Assembly: GCA_946531445.1 (NCBI GenBank)
Contig: CAMNAP010000003.1
Coordinates: 1 to 64,000 of the forward strand
Direction: 5' to 3'
Source of the DNA: an uncultured Clostridia bacterium
GTDB taxonomy: Bacteria > Bacillota > Clostridia > Oscillospirales > Acutalibacteraceae
DNA: 64,000 nucleotides
Notes under the pieces: generated by a model
The model's input: only the letters and a program-made list of their open reading frames with translations
Database searches by the model: none
What the model was told of the DNA's origin: nothing
In this document: in pieces, positions 10,511-21,346 of the stretch
Numbering within the stretch: the stretch's first letter is position 1
How the letters are laid out: every line of letters begins with the position of its first letter
Made by a program: the position numbers and the translations under genes

Positions 10511-10539
10511 AACTGATTAACTCTGGTAGGAGTGATAAT

Positions 10540-12492
10540 ATGAATAATCTTAAAACGGGAAAAGGCTTTGTGATTTTTGAAAAGGACAAGGAGCTTATAA
10601 GAATTTCGGCGTGCGCTGAAAATGCAATCAGATTTGAGGCGTTTCCTTCAAAGAGTATAATTGAAGAAAACTATACTCTTATGCCGATTGAAACTGAGTG
10701 CAAAGTTGAAGAAAAAGAGCACAGTTTTAAGCTTTTTACAGAGAAAATCTGCGTACAGCTTGAAGATAACGGCAAGCTTACTTTCTATAAAAACGGTGAG
10801 GTAATAATTGAAGAAAAGCCCGAGCTTACTTTTAATTCGGGCTTCAGGTATTTTGAGAGCATAGGCGACGGACTGTATACAGCGCGCGAAACATTTGAAG
10901 CGCGCGAGGGAGAGCATTTTTACGGACTCGGTCACGAGTCAAGCGGCTGCTTTGATTTAAAGGGCTGTTCGTTTGATTTACGTCACGTTAACGCAAAATG
11001 TACTATTCCGTTTGTATATTCCTCGCTCGGCTACGGCTTTATCTGGAACAGCCCTTCAACGGGACACGCTGATTTTTCAAACAACAGAACGCGCTGGAGC
11101 TCTGACGCAACAGATAAAATTGACTATGTTGTTATTGCGGGGACGCCAAAAGAGGTTGCCTCAACGCTTGCCGACTTAACGGGACACGCCCCCGTTATGC
11201 CGCACTGGGCTACGGGCTTCTGGCAAAGCAGACTGAGATACGAAACTCAGGAGGATTTGCTTGAGGTTGCAAGAAGATACAAAAAAGAGGAAATTCCGCT
11301 TTCTGCAATTGTCTGTGATTATTTTCACTGGACCGAGCAGGGCGACTATAAATTTGACCCGCAGTACTGGGGCGATGTCAGAGCTATGACGGACGAGCTT
11401 CACGAAATGGGAACGAAGCTTGTCGTTTCTGTATGGCCTACAATAAATGAAAACAGCGAAAATTTTGAGTATATGGACAAAAACGGTATGCTCATAAAAA
11501 CCGCTGACGGCAGCGGAAAGGTGTTTGATTTTTACGGTAGGCAGGCTGAAATTGACGTTACAAATCAAAAAACAAGGGAATTCGTTTTTGACAAGCTGAA
11601 TAAAAACTATCTTGAAAACGGAGTTGACGAGCTCTGGTTTGACGAGGCTGAGCCTGAAATTCACCCCGAGAATTTTTCAAATCTGATTTTCAGTATAGGC
11701 AGGGGCGACAAGGTTGGCTTGCTCTACCCGTATTACTACGCAAAAATGGCGTATGACGGAATGAGAAAGAACGGAAAAGAAACTCCCGTAACTCTTATCA
11801 GATGTGCATACCTGGGAAGTCAGAAATACGGAGCGCTTGTATGGAGCGGCGATATTCCGTCTGATTTCAGAACGCTGTCAGCACAGGTTAAGGCGGGGCT
11901 TAATATGGCTGTGTGCGGCATACCCTGGTGGAATACGGACATAGGCGGCTTTTACGGCGGCGATACACAGAGTGAGGAATTCAGAGAGCTTATCGTCCGC
12001 TGGTTCCAGTTTGGCGTGTTCTCTCCCGTAATGAGACTTCACGGAAACCGAAACCGCCACGGTGAAAGAAAGCGCGATGTTAAAGAGGCTACAGGCGACC
12101 CGAATGAAATCTGGAGTTTCGGCGAGAAAAATTTTGAAATCCTTAAGGATTTAGTCTTTCTGCGTGAGCGGCTGAGACCATATATTGATGAGCAGATGAA
12201 ATTTGCCTCTGAAAAAGGTTACCCCGTTATGAGACCGATGTTTTTTGAATATCCCGAGGATGAAAACTGCTACTCCCTCGGTGAACAGTATATGTTCGGA
12301 AGTGATATACTTTTTGCTCCGATAGTTAACAGAGGACAGAAAGAAAAAACAGTATATCTGCCCGAAGGGGAATGGCTCCTTACTAAAAACGGCAAAAAAT
12401 ATACTACAGGATTTTATACTGTAGAAGCAGAGATTGACGAGTATATCGCGTTTGTTAAAAACGGAGCCGATGTTATTAAAGCGTTTAAATAA
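10540..12492 (+). CDS. GH31 glycosidase (alpha-xylosidase-like)
   Basis: GFWQSRLRYETQEDLLEVA, VCDYFHW, ELWFDEAEPE, WSGDI, WWNTDIGGFYGG, RWFQFGVFSPVMRLHG. Confidence 0.9.
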   Translation: MNNLKTGKGFVIFEKDKELIRISACAENAIRFEAFPSKSIIEENYTLMPIETECKVEEKEHSFKLFTEKICVQLEDNGKLTFYKNGEVIIEEKPELTFNSGFRYFESIGDGLYTARETFEAREGEHFYGLGHESSGCFDLKGCSFDLRHVNAKCTIPFVYSSLGYGFIWNSPSTGHADFSNNRTRWSSDATDKIDYVVIAGTPKEVASTLADLTGHAPVMPHWATGFWQSRLRYETQEDLLEVARRYKKEEIPLSAIVCDYFHWTEQGDYKFDPQYWGDVRAMTDELHEMGTKLVVSVWPTINENSENFEYMDKNGMLIKTADGSGKVFDFYGRQAEIDVTNQKTREFVFDKLNKNYLENGVDELWFDEAEPEIHPENFSNLIFSIGRGDKVGLLYPYYYAKMAYDGMRKNGKETPVTLIRCAYLGSQKYGALVWSGDIPSDFRTLSAQVKAGLNMAVCGIPWWNTDIGGFYGGDTQSEEFRELIVRWFQFGVFSPVMRLHGNRNRHGERKRDVKEATGDPNEIWSFGEKNFEILKDLVFLRERLRPYIDEQMKFASEKGYPVMRPMFFEYPEDENCYSLGEQYMFGSDILFAPIVNRGQKEKTVYLPEGEWLLTKNGKKYTTGFYTVEAEIDEYIAFVKNGADVIKAFK

Positions 12493-12495
12493 TGA

Positions 12496-12552
12496 ATAAA
12501 GCGTTGCGCTGACCCGCTTGTCACAAGGAGGTCAGTGCAACGCTTTATATTT
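12496..12552. terminator. bidirectional terminator between convergent genes
   Basis: aataaagcgttgc.ctgacc...ggtcag.gcaacgctttat stem-loop. Confidence 0.7.
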
Positions 12553-12555
12553 TGC

Positions 12556-13455
12556 TTATTTTTTTATTAATGTAGACGGAAGAGCAAATACCTTATCGTT
12601 TGTTTCCCCGTTTGATAAATAATCGGTGATAACAATTTCTGTATCAGATTTTTCTTCAAATACAGCATATACATTTGGGTCGATTTGCTTATCAGTTCCG
12701 TTTGAAAGGAAGAGCTTATTGTCTTCAACCTTGAAATTACCGCTGATATTAGTTTCTTGAGCGGTCTTTTCATAAGTGTAATCAGCAAGTGAATCATCTA
12801 TATATTCGTCAAGCTTTTTTCCCAGACTTGCTTCAAGCAGCGCTGTAATTTCTTCATCCGAATACGATGAGAAAGCGGGGTACTGATTTCTTGTTGAAGC
12901 AATTGTTGCTTTCTTTAGCGCTACTTTGTAATCTGACATCATCTTATCATATGAATCTTTATTTATTTCAGCTTTATAAGTGTTGTCTTCGTTGAAAACG
13001 AAATCAACAGTAAACTCATATTTGAAATCGTCGCCGAGATATTTTGCGTTTTCTCCGAAGCTCTCTTTAAATTTTTCGGTTAAATCCTGATTGGACGACC
13101 ATTCTCCGTAAAACTTCTTTTCGGGCTTAGAGCCTGCAAGAAATAATGCGCCGACAATTGCAATTATAAGCACTGCGGCGATAATCCCTATTACAGCGCC
13201 GTTGCTCTTTTTCTTGACCTGAGTCTGAACAGGAGCGCCGCCAAACTGCTGCTGAGGAACCTGCTGGTAGGGCGGCTGTTGCTGATAAGGCTGCTGAGGA
13301 ACCGCCTGCTGATAAGGCTGCTGATAGGGCGTTTGCTGATAAGGTTGTTGCTGATAGGGTTGCTGAGGTACTGCTTTGGGAATAGGTGGCTGCGGGGGAT
13401 TGTTTACCGTAGCGTTTTGATTGTTCATAGCATTAGGATTATAGTTTTCATCCAT
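12556..13455 (-). CDS. membrane protein with P/Q/Y-rich N-terminal repeat, one TM helix and an extracytoplasmic domain
   Basis: PQQPYQQQPYQQTPYQQPYQQ low-complexity region, then GAVIGIIAAVLIIAIVGALFLAG. Confidence 0.75.
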   Translation of the reverse strand: MDENYNPNAMNNQNATVNNPPQPPIPKAVPQQPYQQQPYQQTPYQQPYQQAVPQQPYQQQPPYQQVPQQQFGGAPVQTQVKKKSNGAVIGIIAAVLIIAIVGALFLAGSKPEKKFYGEWSSNQDLTEKFKESFGENAKYLGDDFKYEFTVDFVFNEDNTYKAEINKDSYDKMMSDYKVALKKATIASTRNQYPAFSSYSDEEITALLEASLGKKLDEYIDDSLADYTYEKTAQETNISGNFKVEDNKLFLSNGTDKQIDPNVYAVFEEKSDTEIVITDYLSNGETNDKVFALPSTLIKK

Positions 13456-13511
13456 AATAAAACCTCCATTATTCTTTAAAAATTACTTTTACTAATCCGT
13501 TTAAAATCTTA

Positions 13512-14123
13512 TTATGTCAAATCAATTGATGTGTCTGTATGAAGCCTTGTGAATATTCCCACAGCGTAGCCGTTATAAAAAAAGCTGTGAATGTTATGTC
13601 TTAAATCGCTGTCAAAAATGCATATTGATTTAAAATCGGTTATGCCCGTGCCGATAAATTTGAAGTACGCCTCTTTAAAAGTCCAGACTTCAAAAAACCT
13701 TTTTTCTTTTTCACTTTTGGAAATACTGCTGTCGGACACATACTCAAGCTCTTTTTGGGTACACACCTTATTTATTAAACTGTCGCTTACCGGCTTGATT
13801 TTTTCAATGTCAACGCCCACTTCAGACGAGCTGATTGCTGCAATAACAAGGTCATTGCTGTGGCTTATACTGAAGTGAATATCAGCGTTTTGGATAAACG
13901 GCTTTCCGTTTTCATCGGCCTGAATAATTATGTCATTTTTATCCTTGCCCGTTTCGTCGGCTATCAGCTTTTTAACGAGCATTTCTCCCGCAACCGAAAG
14001 ACGCTTGTCTTTATCAAAACGGTATGCTGACAGCCTTTCCTTTTTTTCGTCTGACATCAGCGAATAATAGCGGAAATATTCCTCATCAGTCAGATTATTT
14101 ATATCAAAAAATCTGTACTTCAT
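13512..14123 (-). CDS. Sfp-type 4'-phosphopantetheinyl transferase
   Basis: VGVDIEKIKP and FFEVWTFKEAYFKFIGTGI motifs. Confidence 0.88.
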   Translation of the reverse strand: MKYRFFDINNLTDEEYFRYYSLMSDEKKERLSAYRFDKDKRLSVAGEMLVKKLIADETGKDKNDIIIQADENGKPFIQNADIHFSISHSNDLVIAAISSSEVGVDIEKIKPVSDSLINKVCTQKELEYVSDSSISKSEKEKRFFEVWTFKEAYFKFIGTGITDFKSICIFDSDLRHNIHSFFYNGYAVGIFTRLHTDTSIDLT

Positions 14124-14151
14124 ATTATTTTAATTGCAGCTAAAGGTGTGT

Positions 14152-15807
14152 TCAGAGCTCTTCATCTTCGTCAATTATTTCAAAATCAGCAATGCTGTCA
14201 TTTTCTGACTCAGCTTCTTCTTCGCCGTCAACAATTTCAAAATCACCGAGGTCGCTTAAATCACCGAGGTCGCCGTCCTCATATTCAAAGTATTCGCCCT
14301 CGCCGTCATCATAGGTTAAATCCTCGCTTGCGAACAGTTTGTCAAGAACTATGTCAAAGAATTCGCCGAGGTCGCCGTTATCTTTGTCTGCGGGCTCCTT
14401 GTATCCCTTAAGGTCTGCGGAGTTTTTAAGTGAGGTATCGGCAGAAAGCGTCATAAAAGCTCCGCTTTCGTCTGTAAGCTCGGCATTTATTAAATATGTT
14501 TTTTCAGCCGACATTTTTATTTCTGCGGATACTTCGCCCGAGTTGATTGTCAGCGATATGTCGCCCGTCGGAACCTCAATTCCGTTTACCTTATCAACGC
14601 TGAGGTTGTCTGACTTGATTTTAAGAAGCTCTTCGCCCTCCTGAGTCATACTGAATTCAGCTTTTGTCTTTTTGCCCTTGCTTTCTTTAAGATAGCCGTA
14701 CTTAAGATAAGCGACACCTTCTTCACTGAACGTTATATTTACTGATTTTGATTTGCTTTCAGATTCGGTAATAATTGTTGCAGTTTCTTCGCCAAAGATA
14801 AGCTCCCTCTGGATTACTTCGTGACTGTTTTTATAATATACGGTATATTTCACTGCTGTTTCGCTGTCGTCGGCAGACTGTGCCTCTTCTCTGAACTCTT
14901 CAACGGCAGTGGGGATATTACTGAAATATCCGTCAATTATATCCTCTGTGCCTTCAAGGTCTGTTGCGCCTGTAATATCAGAAATGATTTTTGTCAAATC
15001 CTCGTTATCCTTGAAAAGAGCCTTAAGGTTTTCAGCTAATCCGCTCTCCTTTGAAGCGAGCGTTTCCAGAGCCTCTGCCATAAGAAGGCAGTAATCCTTT
15101 TCAGTGAGCGAAACCGTAACTGTGCGGCAGTTAAAGCCAAGAGCCTCGGCCTTTGAAACGGTGATATATTCGCTCATATTTTTCTTTTCAAATTTTTTTA
15201 TAACGGGGTATAAATCAGTAAGAGTTTTAACCGCCTGAGTTGTGTCAATTTTACTTGAGGCGTTAACTACATTAACCGTCTTGTCGGTTATATCGGGAGC
15301 CTTTACGGACAGCTTTCCGCCGCTTCCGTTTGCTGTAATTTCACCCGATTCGTTTCCGAAATAATCAACAGAAGCATTAGCCGTCCATTTCTTTTTGCCC
15401 TTGTCATAAGAGTATTTTACATTTGCCTGTGAGGTTCCGTCCTCGCCTGCGTCAAGGGTAACTTTTGAATCAACGGTAATATTTTTGGATTTAATTAGCG
15501 GCGTGAATTTTTCATCTTTAATTATTGAAGAAGCCGTGCTTACCTCGGTAAGAGCGTAATAATTTACCTCGCCGAGATATGCGCGCAAAAGCTGATATCT
15601 CATTGTAAAAGCTACAACCGCCGCAATAATTAAAACGCCGAGAACTGCTCCGATTATTATTAAAGCTTTCTTTTTGCTATGCTTTTTCGGGGAGGGGGTG
15701 ATAGCGTTCTCAGTAACAGAATTCTGAACGCTTTCAACGGGAGCCCCGCAGCTCTGACAGAACTTTTCACCTTCACCGATTGGCGCGTTGCATTTACTGC
15801 AGTTCAT
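14152..15807 (-). CDS. zinc-ribbon membrane protein with large extracytoplasmic region and acidic C-terminus
   Basis: MNCSKCNAPIGEGEKFCQSCGAPV zinc ribbon, TM segment ALIIIGAVLGVLIIAAVVAF, Asp/Glu-rich tail. Confidence 0.75.
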   Translation of the reverse strand: MNCSKCNAPIGEGEKFCQSCGAPVESVQNSVTENAITPSPKKHSKKKALIIIGAVLGVLIIAAVVAFTMRYQLLRAYLGEVNYYALTEVSTASSIIKDEKFTPLIKSKNITVDSKVTLDAGEDGTSQANVKYSYDKGKKKWTANASVDYFGNESGEITANGSGGKLSVKAPDITDKTVNVVNASSKIDTTQAVKTLTDLYPVIKKFEKKNMSEYITVSKAEALGFNCRTVTVSLTEKDYCLLMAEALETLASKESGLAENLKALFKDNEDLTKIISDITGATDLEGTEDIIDGYFSNIPTAVEEFREEAQSADDSETAVKYTVYYKNSHEVIQRELIFGEETATIITESESKSKSVNITFSEEGVAYLKYGYLKESKGKKTKAEFSMTQEGEELLKIKSDNLSVDKVNGIEVPTGDISLTINSGEVSAEIKMSAEKTYLINAELTDESGAFMTLSADTSLKNSADLKGYKEPADKDNGDLGEFFDIVLDKLFASEDLTYDDGEGEYFEYEDGDLGDLSDLGDFEIVDGEEEAESENDSIADFEIIDEDEEL

Positions 15808-15881
15808 ATCTATACCTCCGTTTTTTTCTACAGCTTCAGTATAACAGTTATTATAAAATGTATCAAGTAAAAAATAAAGCC

Positions 15882-15900
15882 GTACGGCTTTATTTTTTCA
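15882..15900. terminator. intrinsic terminator
   Basis: aataaagccgtacggctttatttttt. Confidence 0.65.
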
Positions 15901-17409
15901 GAAGTATATTTTATTGTATTTGTTTTTTAGATACTGAATATAGTAATCTGTATCAAACTCTTCGCCGAGAACTCTGTCAAGAAGCCGGGCGGGTGTGTAA
16001 AGACTGCCGTGCTTCCAGATGTTTTCGCGGTTCCAGTCATTAATCGGTTTAAAGTCGCCCTTTGCGATACAGCCGAAAACGTCAACTGTTTTTTCCATTT
16101 TAGCGAGAAACTGAGCGCCGTATGCGTTGCCGAGCGCGTAAGACGGGAAATAGCCTACTAGTCCGCCTGACCAGTGGCTGTCCTGAAGAACGCCGTGTTT
16201 ATCGTCGGGCACGTCAACGCCGAGGTATTCCTTATATAATCTGTTCCACTCTTTCGGCAGGTCCTTAACCTCAAGCTCGCCGCTGAAAATACGTTTTTCA
16301 AGCTCATATCTTATCATAACGTGGAGGCTGTAAGTGAGCTCGTCAGCCTCTGTTCTGATTAACGACGGCTGAGCCTTGTTAACTGCAATATAAAGGTCGT
16401 GCGCTGTTTTGCCCTCCATTTCCTTTTGGAAAAGCTCGCAGAGCTTCGGGAAGATGAAGGTGCAGAACTCCTCGCTTCTTCCTATAATATTCTCGTAAAA
16501 CCTGCTCTGGCTTTCGTGAATGCTCATTGACGTTCCGCCGTCAAGTACGGTGTATGCAAGGTCGTCGTCAGAGCCTGTATCGTAAAGCGCGTGGCCGCCC
16601 TCGTGTATTACGCTGTACATTGAGCATACAAAATCGTCTGTGAAATAATGAGTTGTAATGCGCTCGTCAAGGTGAGAGCCGAGACTTGTTGTAAATGGGT
16701 GCTCTGTTGTTGAAAGACCGACGTGGCTGAGGTCAAGCCCCATTGTTTCCATAAGATAATAAGATAGCTCTTCCTGCTTATCCTCCGGGAAATTGCCGAA
16801 ACGGATACTGTCGTCAACCTGTGGAACAGCGGAAATCTTTTTAAGAAGGGGAACTATTTCACTTCTCAGTTTTTCAAAGAAAACGTCAAGAGTTTTCTTT
16901 GTAAGCCCCTCCTCATAGTCTGAAAGACAGTGGTCGTAAGGGTCCTTGTCTGGCTCAATGTATAAAGCGAAGCGCTTTGTCGTTTCAAATATCTTTTCAA
17001 GATACGGACGAAACATCTCAAAGTCGGAGGCTTCCTTTGCCTTGTGCCATACGGCGTCAGCCTTTACAACAAGCTCCTCATAGGCGATGTATTCGTCAAT
17101 CGGGATTTTCTTCATATTGCGTATATCCTTGAGCATAAGATATACAATTCTTTTTTCTTTTTCGCTGAGTGATTCCTTAACAGAGTCAAGATATTCAAGC
17201 AAATCAGCAGTTTCGTCTGATGTGCTCAGTCTGTAAATCTCGCCTGAAAGAACAGAAAGCGAAACTGCGCGGTTGTCTGCAGTTTCAGATGGTGCGGTTG
17301 TTGCACCGTCGTACTGAAGAAGTCCTGCAGCGTGCTCGTAAGCTGCAAGCTTTAACTGAAGCTCTTTTAATTCCTCAAGCGCTTTATCAAGTGTATATGT
17401 TTTTTCCAT
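15898..17409 (-). CDS. M32 family metallocarboxypeptidase
   Basis: HEGGHALYD zinc motif, HESQSRFYEN, DKHGVLQDSHWSGGLVGYFPSYALGN. Confidence 0.93.
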   Translation of the reverse strand: MEKTYTLDKALEELKELQLKLAAYEHAAGLLQYDGATTAPSETADNRAVSLSVLSGEIYRLSTSDETADLLEYLDSVKESLSEKEKRIVYLMLKDIRNMKKIPIDEYIAYEELVVKADAVWHKAKEASDFEMFRPYLEKIFETTKRFALYIEPDKDPYDHCLSDYEEGLTKKTLDVFFEKLRSEIVPLLKKISAVPQVDDSIRFGNFPEDKQEELSYYLMETMGLDLSHVGLSTTEHPFTTSLGSHLDERITTHYFTDDFVCSMYSVIHEGGHALYDTGSDDDLAYTVLDGGTSMSIHESQSRFYENIIGRSEEFCTFIFPKLCELFQKEMEGKTAHDLYIAVNKAQPSLIRTEADELTYSLHVMIRYELEKRIFSGELEVKDLPKEWNRLYKEYLGVDVPDDKHGVLQDSHWSGGLVGYFPSYALGNAYGAQFLAKMEKTVDVFGCIAKGDFKPINDWNRENIWKHGSLYTPARLLDRVLGEEFDTDYYIQYLKNKYNKIYF

Positions 17410-17519
17410 TTTTGTCTCCTTAAAAAAGTTTTCTTCGGATATCTTATCACAGCCTCAGTATAATTTCAATATTACAACTTTGAGCAAAAGTAAAAAGGCG
17501 TTGGAGCGATTTTACCTTT

Positions 17520-19763
17520 TTATCTGCAGGGGATAATCTGTGCCTTTGTTTTACCGTGAACGGTATAATCGGTGATTTTACCGTTTTGCCAGCAAATATC
17601 AACCGTAACGCCGCCGCGTGCGGCAAGCCCTTTTACGCTACCGTTTGCCCATTTGTCAGGCAGGGCGGGAAGAAGGTAGATTTTTTCGCTGTCTGACTGA
17701 AGAAGCATTTCGCAAATGCCGCTGACAACGCCGAAATTACCGTCAATCTGAAACGGCGGGTGGGCGTCAAATAAATTCGGATAAACGCCGCCCTTTCGGT
17801 AATTCGCTGATTTAGGGCTTACAAGCGTCAGCAGCTTATCAATCATTTTTAAGGCGTGGTTGCCGTCAAGCAGTCTTGCCCAGAAGTTTACTTTCCACGC
17901 AAGGCTCCAGCCCGTTCCGTCGTCGCCGCGGATTTCAAGCGTTTTTCTGCAGGCTTCAAAGAGTTCTTTATCATCCTTTGTTATTAATCCTGCGGGGTGA
18001 AGAGCATATAAATGCGACACATGGCGGTGATGAATATCCGTCTGGGTCAGCGGCTCGTTCCATTCAAGAATTGCACCGTCCTCGCCGATATCAAGCGGCT
18101 TGATTTTAGGAATAGTTTTACAGATATTATTATAAAATCCGTCATTAATACCGAGTACTTCACAGCTCTTTTTACAGTTGGTGAACAAATCAAGCACAAT
18201 GCTGTTCATCATTGCCGTGCTTTTTGCAACTGCCGCCCTGTTGCCGTTATAAGTAAAGCTGTTTTCGGGCGAGGTTGCGGGGCAGATAATAAGTGATTTG
18301 TCACCGTCCTCAACTAAAATATCAAGATAGAATTGCGCCGCCTTTTTCATTATGGGATAAGCGGTGCTTTTTAAATACTGCGCGTCATTTGTATATTCGT
18401 AAAGCTCATACAAGCTTCGGCAAAGCCAGCCTGAAGCGCCCTGCCAGTAACCCCAGCTTGCGCTGCCCTGAACAGGGGCGCTGTAGCCCCAGATATCCGC
18501 GTTGTGATGAACGGTGAAGCCGCTTGCGTTATAGAATTCCTTTGCGGTTTCTTCGCCTGTTACGGAAAGCGTTTTAATAAGTTCGACGAGCGGTTTCATA
18601 AGCTCGGGAAGATTGCACGGAAGTGCGCACCAATAATTCATTTCGGTATTGATGTTTACCGTATAATTTGAATTCCACGGCGGCTTTATGCTGTTGTTCC
18701 ATATGCCCTGAAGGTTAGTTGCAAGACTGCCCTCTCTTGATGAGGCGATAAGAAGATAACGTCCGAAATTGAACAACAGCTCGTACAGTCCGCTGTCGTC
18801 AGCCTTTTTAAAACGTTTTATTCTTTCATTTGTCGGGAGTGATTCAAAATTATCAGAAAGCCTCAGCGACACTCTGCCATACAGCTCAGAATAATCCTCA
18901 ATATGCCTTTTCAGAAGTTTATCATAGCTTAATGCTTCCGCTTTTTTCAGCGTTTCAAGGCAGACGTTTTTATACTCTTTGCCTTCGGTTGCAGGGAATT
19001 TATCAAAACCGTTATAGCTTGTTTTAATTGTGAAAAGCACAACGGCGTATGTTGCGCTTTCTATTGAAAGTATTTCGCCGTTTCCACTCACTGCGCCGTC
19101 GGTTATTACCCTCAGAGCGCCACGAAACAAAACGCCCTTTTCTGTCGGCACATCGGAATAAATCAATTTGTTGCAGGGATAGGCAGTGCTTTCAGTGTCC
19201 GCGTCTGACGGGCATTCACCGTCAACTATGAGTACGCCGTTTGCAAAGGCAGTCTGTGATTTAAGCGGACAGGTAAGCTCTGCGCTGAAAGAAAACGGAT
19301 TTTCGCTTTCAATTTTATAAACCAGCACATCGTCAGGGTAAGACACAAAGGCGGTCTTTTTAATTGTAGCCGAAGGTGTTTCAAAGCTGCTTGAAAGAAC
19401 GGCGTTGCTCAGATTCAGTAAGCGCTGATAGTTTTCCGCCTTACGAAGCTTAAAGCGTAATATTAAATCGCCGAAAGGCATATACGCCTGAGACCAGCAG
19501 GTGAGAAAATTCTTTTCAAGCTCCTGCTGTGCTTCTTTATATTTACCGTTTAAAGCAAGTGCCTGCGCACACCTGTAAGAGTCATTTGCGCCTTCTTTTG
19601 TTACTTTTCGCGGATGTCCTGTCCATAGGGCGTCGTGATTAAGCGAAAGCCTGTCCTCTTTTATACCGCTGAAGCACATTGCGCCGAGCGAGCCGTTGCC
19701 GAGCGGAAGCGCCTCCACCCAGCTTTTAGCGGGCAACTGATAAAATAATAATTCGTTATTCAT
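17520..19763 (-). CDS. GH95 alpha-L-fucosidase-like protein
   Basis: [82 protein letters not shown]. Confidence 0.93.
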   Translation of the reverse strand: MNNELLFYQLPAKSWVEALPLGNGSLGAMCFSGIKEDRLSLNHDALWTGHPRKVTKEGANDSYRCAQALALNGKYKEAQQELEKNFLTCWSQAYMPFGDLILRFKLRKAENYQRLLNLSNAVLSSSFETPSATIKKTAFVSYPDDVLVYKIESENPFSFSAELTCPLKSQTAFANGVLIVDGECPSDADTESTAYPCNKLIYSDVPTEKGVLFRGALRVITDGAVSGNGEILSIESATYAVVLFTIKTSYNGFDKFPATEGKEYKNVCLETLKKAEALSYDKLLKRHIEDYSELYGRVSLRLSDNFESLPTNERIKRFKKADDSGLYELLFNFGRYLLIASSREGSLATNLQGIWNNSIKPPWNSNYTVNINTEMNYWCALPCNLPELMKPLVELIKTLSVTGEETAKEFYNASGFTVHHNADIWGYSAPVQGSASWGYWQGASGWLCRSLYELYEYTNDAQYLKSTAYPIMKKAAQFYLDILVEDGDKSLIICPATSPENSFTYNGNRAAVAKSTAMMNSIVLDLFTNCKKSCEVLGINDGFYNNICKTIPKIKPLDIGEDGAILEWNEPLTQTDIHHRHVSHLYALHPAGLITKDDKELFEACRKTLEIRGDDGTGWSLAWKVNFWARLLDGNHALKMIDKLLTLVSPKSANYRKGGVYPNLFDAHPPFQIDGNFGVVSGICEMLLQSDSEKIYLLPALPDKWANGSVKGLAARGGVTVDICWQNGKITDYTVHGKTKAQIIPCR

Positions 19764-19876
19764 ATTCTTCCTTTGCCGATATATCGGGAATCTAAATTTC
19801 TTAATATCTGTTTTTATCATTATATCATACAGTAGTCTGATTGACAAAATAATTTTAGGCTGTAACACAATAATAA

Positions 19877-19912
19877 AATGCCCTGTATACTTGCGTATTC
19901 AGGACATATTAT
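19877..19912. terminator. terminator-like hairpin of a repeated type
   Basis: atgccctgtatacttgcgtattcaggacat; resembles the hairpin at 37508-37543. Confidence 0.55.
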
Positions 19913-19942
19913 TTATGACGTATATTGTTTTTTGATTTTAGT

Positions 19943-20863
19943 TTATATCCAATCCTTTAATACTGACGGATTAGCAAAGATTTCGTCAAGTTTTCTGAAA
20001 AACGGAATTATATCGGGGTAATCGTAAGCTCTGTGGTCAAACGCAAGCGTCATTGGTAAAATCTGACGTATTGCGATTGTGTCGTTTCCGTCCTCGTCTG
20101 TAACTACAACGGGCTCCTTGCGGATTGAAAGGAGGGCGATAACGCAGGTCTGAGGCGGAACAATCTGGAGCATATAGCAGCGCTGGCTACCCTCACGGTA
20201 AACAGAACCGAGGTTTGATACGGTAATAGTACCCTGTTCCAAATCCTTCTGGGAAAGCCTTTCACCCTCAGGAATAGCGTAGTACCTGTCTTTTTCTGTG
20301 CCCTTAAGAGTTTCAACCTTGTGCTTGCCCGGCATTTTTGAACCGTAAAGACGCCTTACTGCCTGAAGCACCTTGCCTTTTTTCAGCCCCTGAATAGTAT
20401 CGTTGAACGAAACGTTGTAGAGCGCCTCGTTAATATCAGAGTTGTTTGCTTTTTTTACCATTTCTTTGACTGCTTCATCCATTTGGGAAATTGTTTTCTT
20501 TTCCATATCGCGAAGATTTACAGTCATCATTTCGCCTGTCGGAAGCACCATAGGTATGGAAATATTAATCGTATCGTAAACCTTAAGCGTTCCGCGTACA
20601 AGCTTTCTGTCAAATTCAAGGTGTGAGTTAATCAGGGGCATAGCCTTTATTCCCTCTGTAATAATTTTAAGCATAACTGAATTAACAGTTATCTTTTTTG
20701 TCTTGTCCACACCCTCGTTCATCTTTTTAATCAATGGCATTAGCTCGGTTACGTCAGCCTCGTAGGAAACTACGCTGTGTGTAATGGTCTCCCAGCTTTC
20801 GCCCGTCATATTTGCCTTAATTTTTCTTGCAATGCCAAAGTTCTGTTCTTCTCTAAGCTTCAT
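19943..20863 (-). CDS. stand-alone 2-oxoacid dehydrogenase E2 catalytic domain-like acyltransferase (no lipoyl domain)
   Basis: C-terminal LAFDHRAYDYPDIIPFFRKLDEIF (DHRxxD) and ITVSNLGSVYREGSQ; 306 aa, no N-terminal lipoyl domain. Confidence 0.75.
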   Translation of the reverse strand: MKLREEQNFGIARKIKANMTGESWETITHSVVSYEADVTELMPLIKKMNEGVDKTKKITVNSVMLKIITEGIKAMPLINSHLEFDRKLVRGTLKVYDTINISIPMVLPTGEMMTVNLRDMEKKTISQMDEAVKEMVKKANNSDINEALYNVSFNDTIQGLKKGKVLQAVRRLYGSKMPGKHKVETLKGTEKDRYYAIPEGERLSQKDLEQGTITVSNLGSVYREGSQRCYMLQIVPPQTCVIALLSIRKEPVVVTDEDGNDTIAIRQILPMTLAFDHRAYDYPDIIPFFRKLDEIFANPSVLKDWI

Positions 20864-20986
20864 TTGGTCCTCCTTGTGGTTGTGCTGTGCCGCAAATTGT
20901 TTTAACGTTTTAACGCGCTAAAAGGATATTATCACTATTAAACCCTTTTGTCAATAAAAATGTTTTCGGAATTATTAAAAAAAGTG

Positions 20987-21015
20987 TTGACAAATATTAT
21001 ACAAGGTTATATAAT
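20987..21015 (+). promoter_or_regulatory. sigma-A-type promoter for the T-box operon
   Basis: TTGACA (20987-20992), 17-nt spacer, TATAAT (21010-21015). Confidence 0.85.
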
Positions 21016-21024
21016 AAGTAAAAA

Positions 21025-21292
21025 TTTCAAAAGCTATGACGAAGAGGGACGAAAACTTAGCTTCAAAGCGAATCGGGGACGGTGTAAGCCCGACAGGCGG
21101 CGTTTTCAAGCTCCTATCACTTCTGAGCCGGAAATCCGAAAGCAATTGCAAGTAGGCGTTTCCCGTCCTGCCGCGTTAAGGCATACGGCTTGATAGAGCC
21201 TGAGTGGCACGAAAGTGCAATTTGAGTGGTACCGCGGGTGCTGAAAATGTTTTCAACTCTCGTCTCAAAGGTTGCTTTGAGGCGAGTTTTTA
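21025..21292 (+). ncRNA. T-box leader, specifier read as AUC (Ile)
   Basis: T-box core GAGTGGTACCGCGG, Stem I distal element CGGTGTAAGC, terminator CTCGTCTCAAAG-GTTG-CTTTGAGGCGAG-TTTTT; candidate specifier ATC at 21116-21118 followed by A and the GAAG/CTTC helix. Confidence 0.9.
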
Positions 21293-21346
21293 TTTGCCTC
21301 AGACTTCCCGAAATCTATCAATTCTAAATTGAAAAGGAGAAAAATC

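Noticed and set aside
13210-13400. CRISPR-like tandem repeat (ctgataaggctgctg...)
   Set aside because: Repeats are in frame and encode the PQQPYQQ segment of a protein; no unique spacers.
20948-21193. 81-aa plus-strand ORF
   Set aside because: Lies across the T-box leader; codons are explained by RNA structure and there is no protein-like composition.
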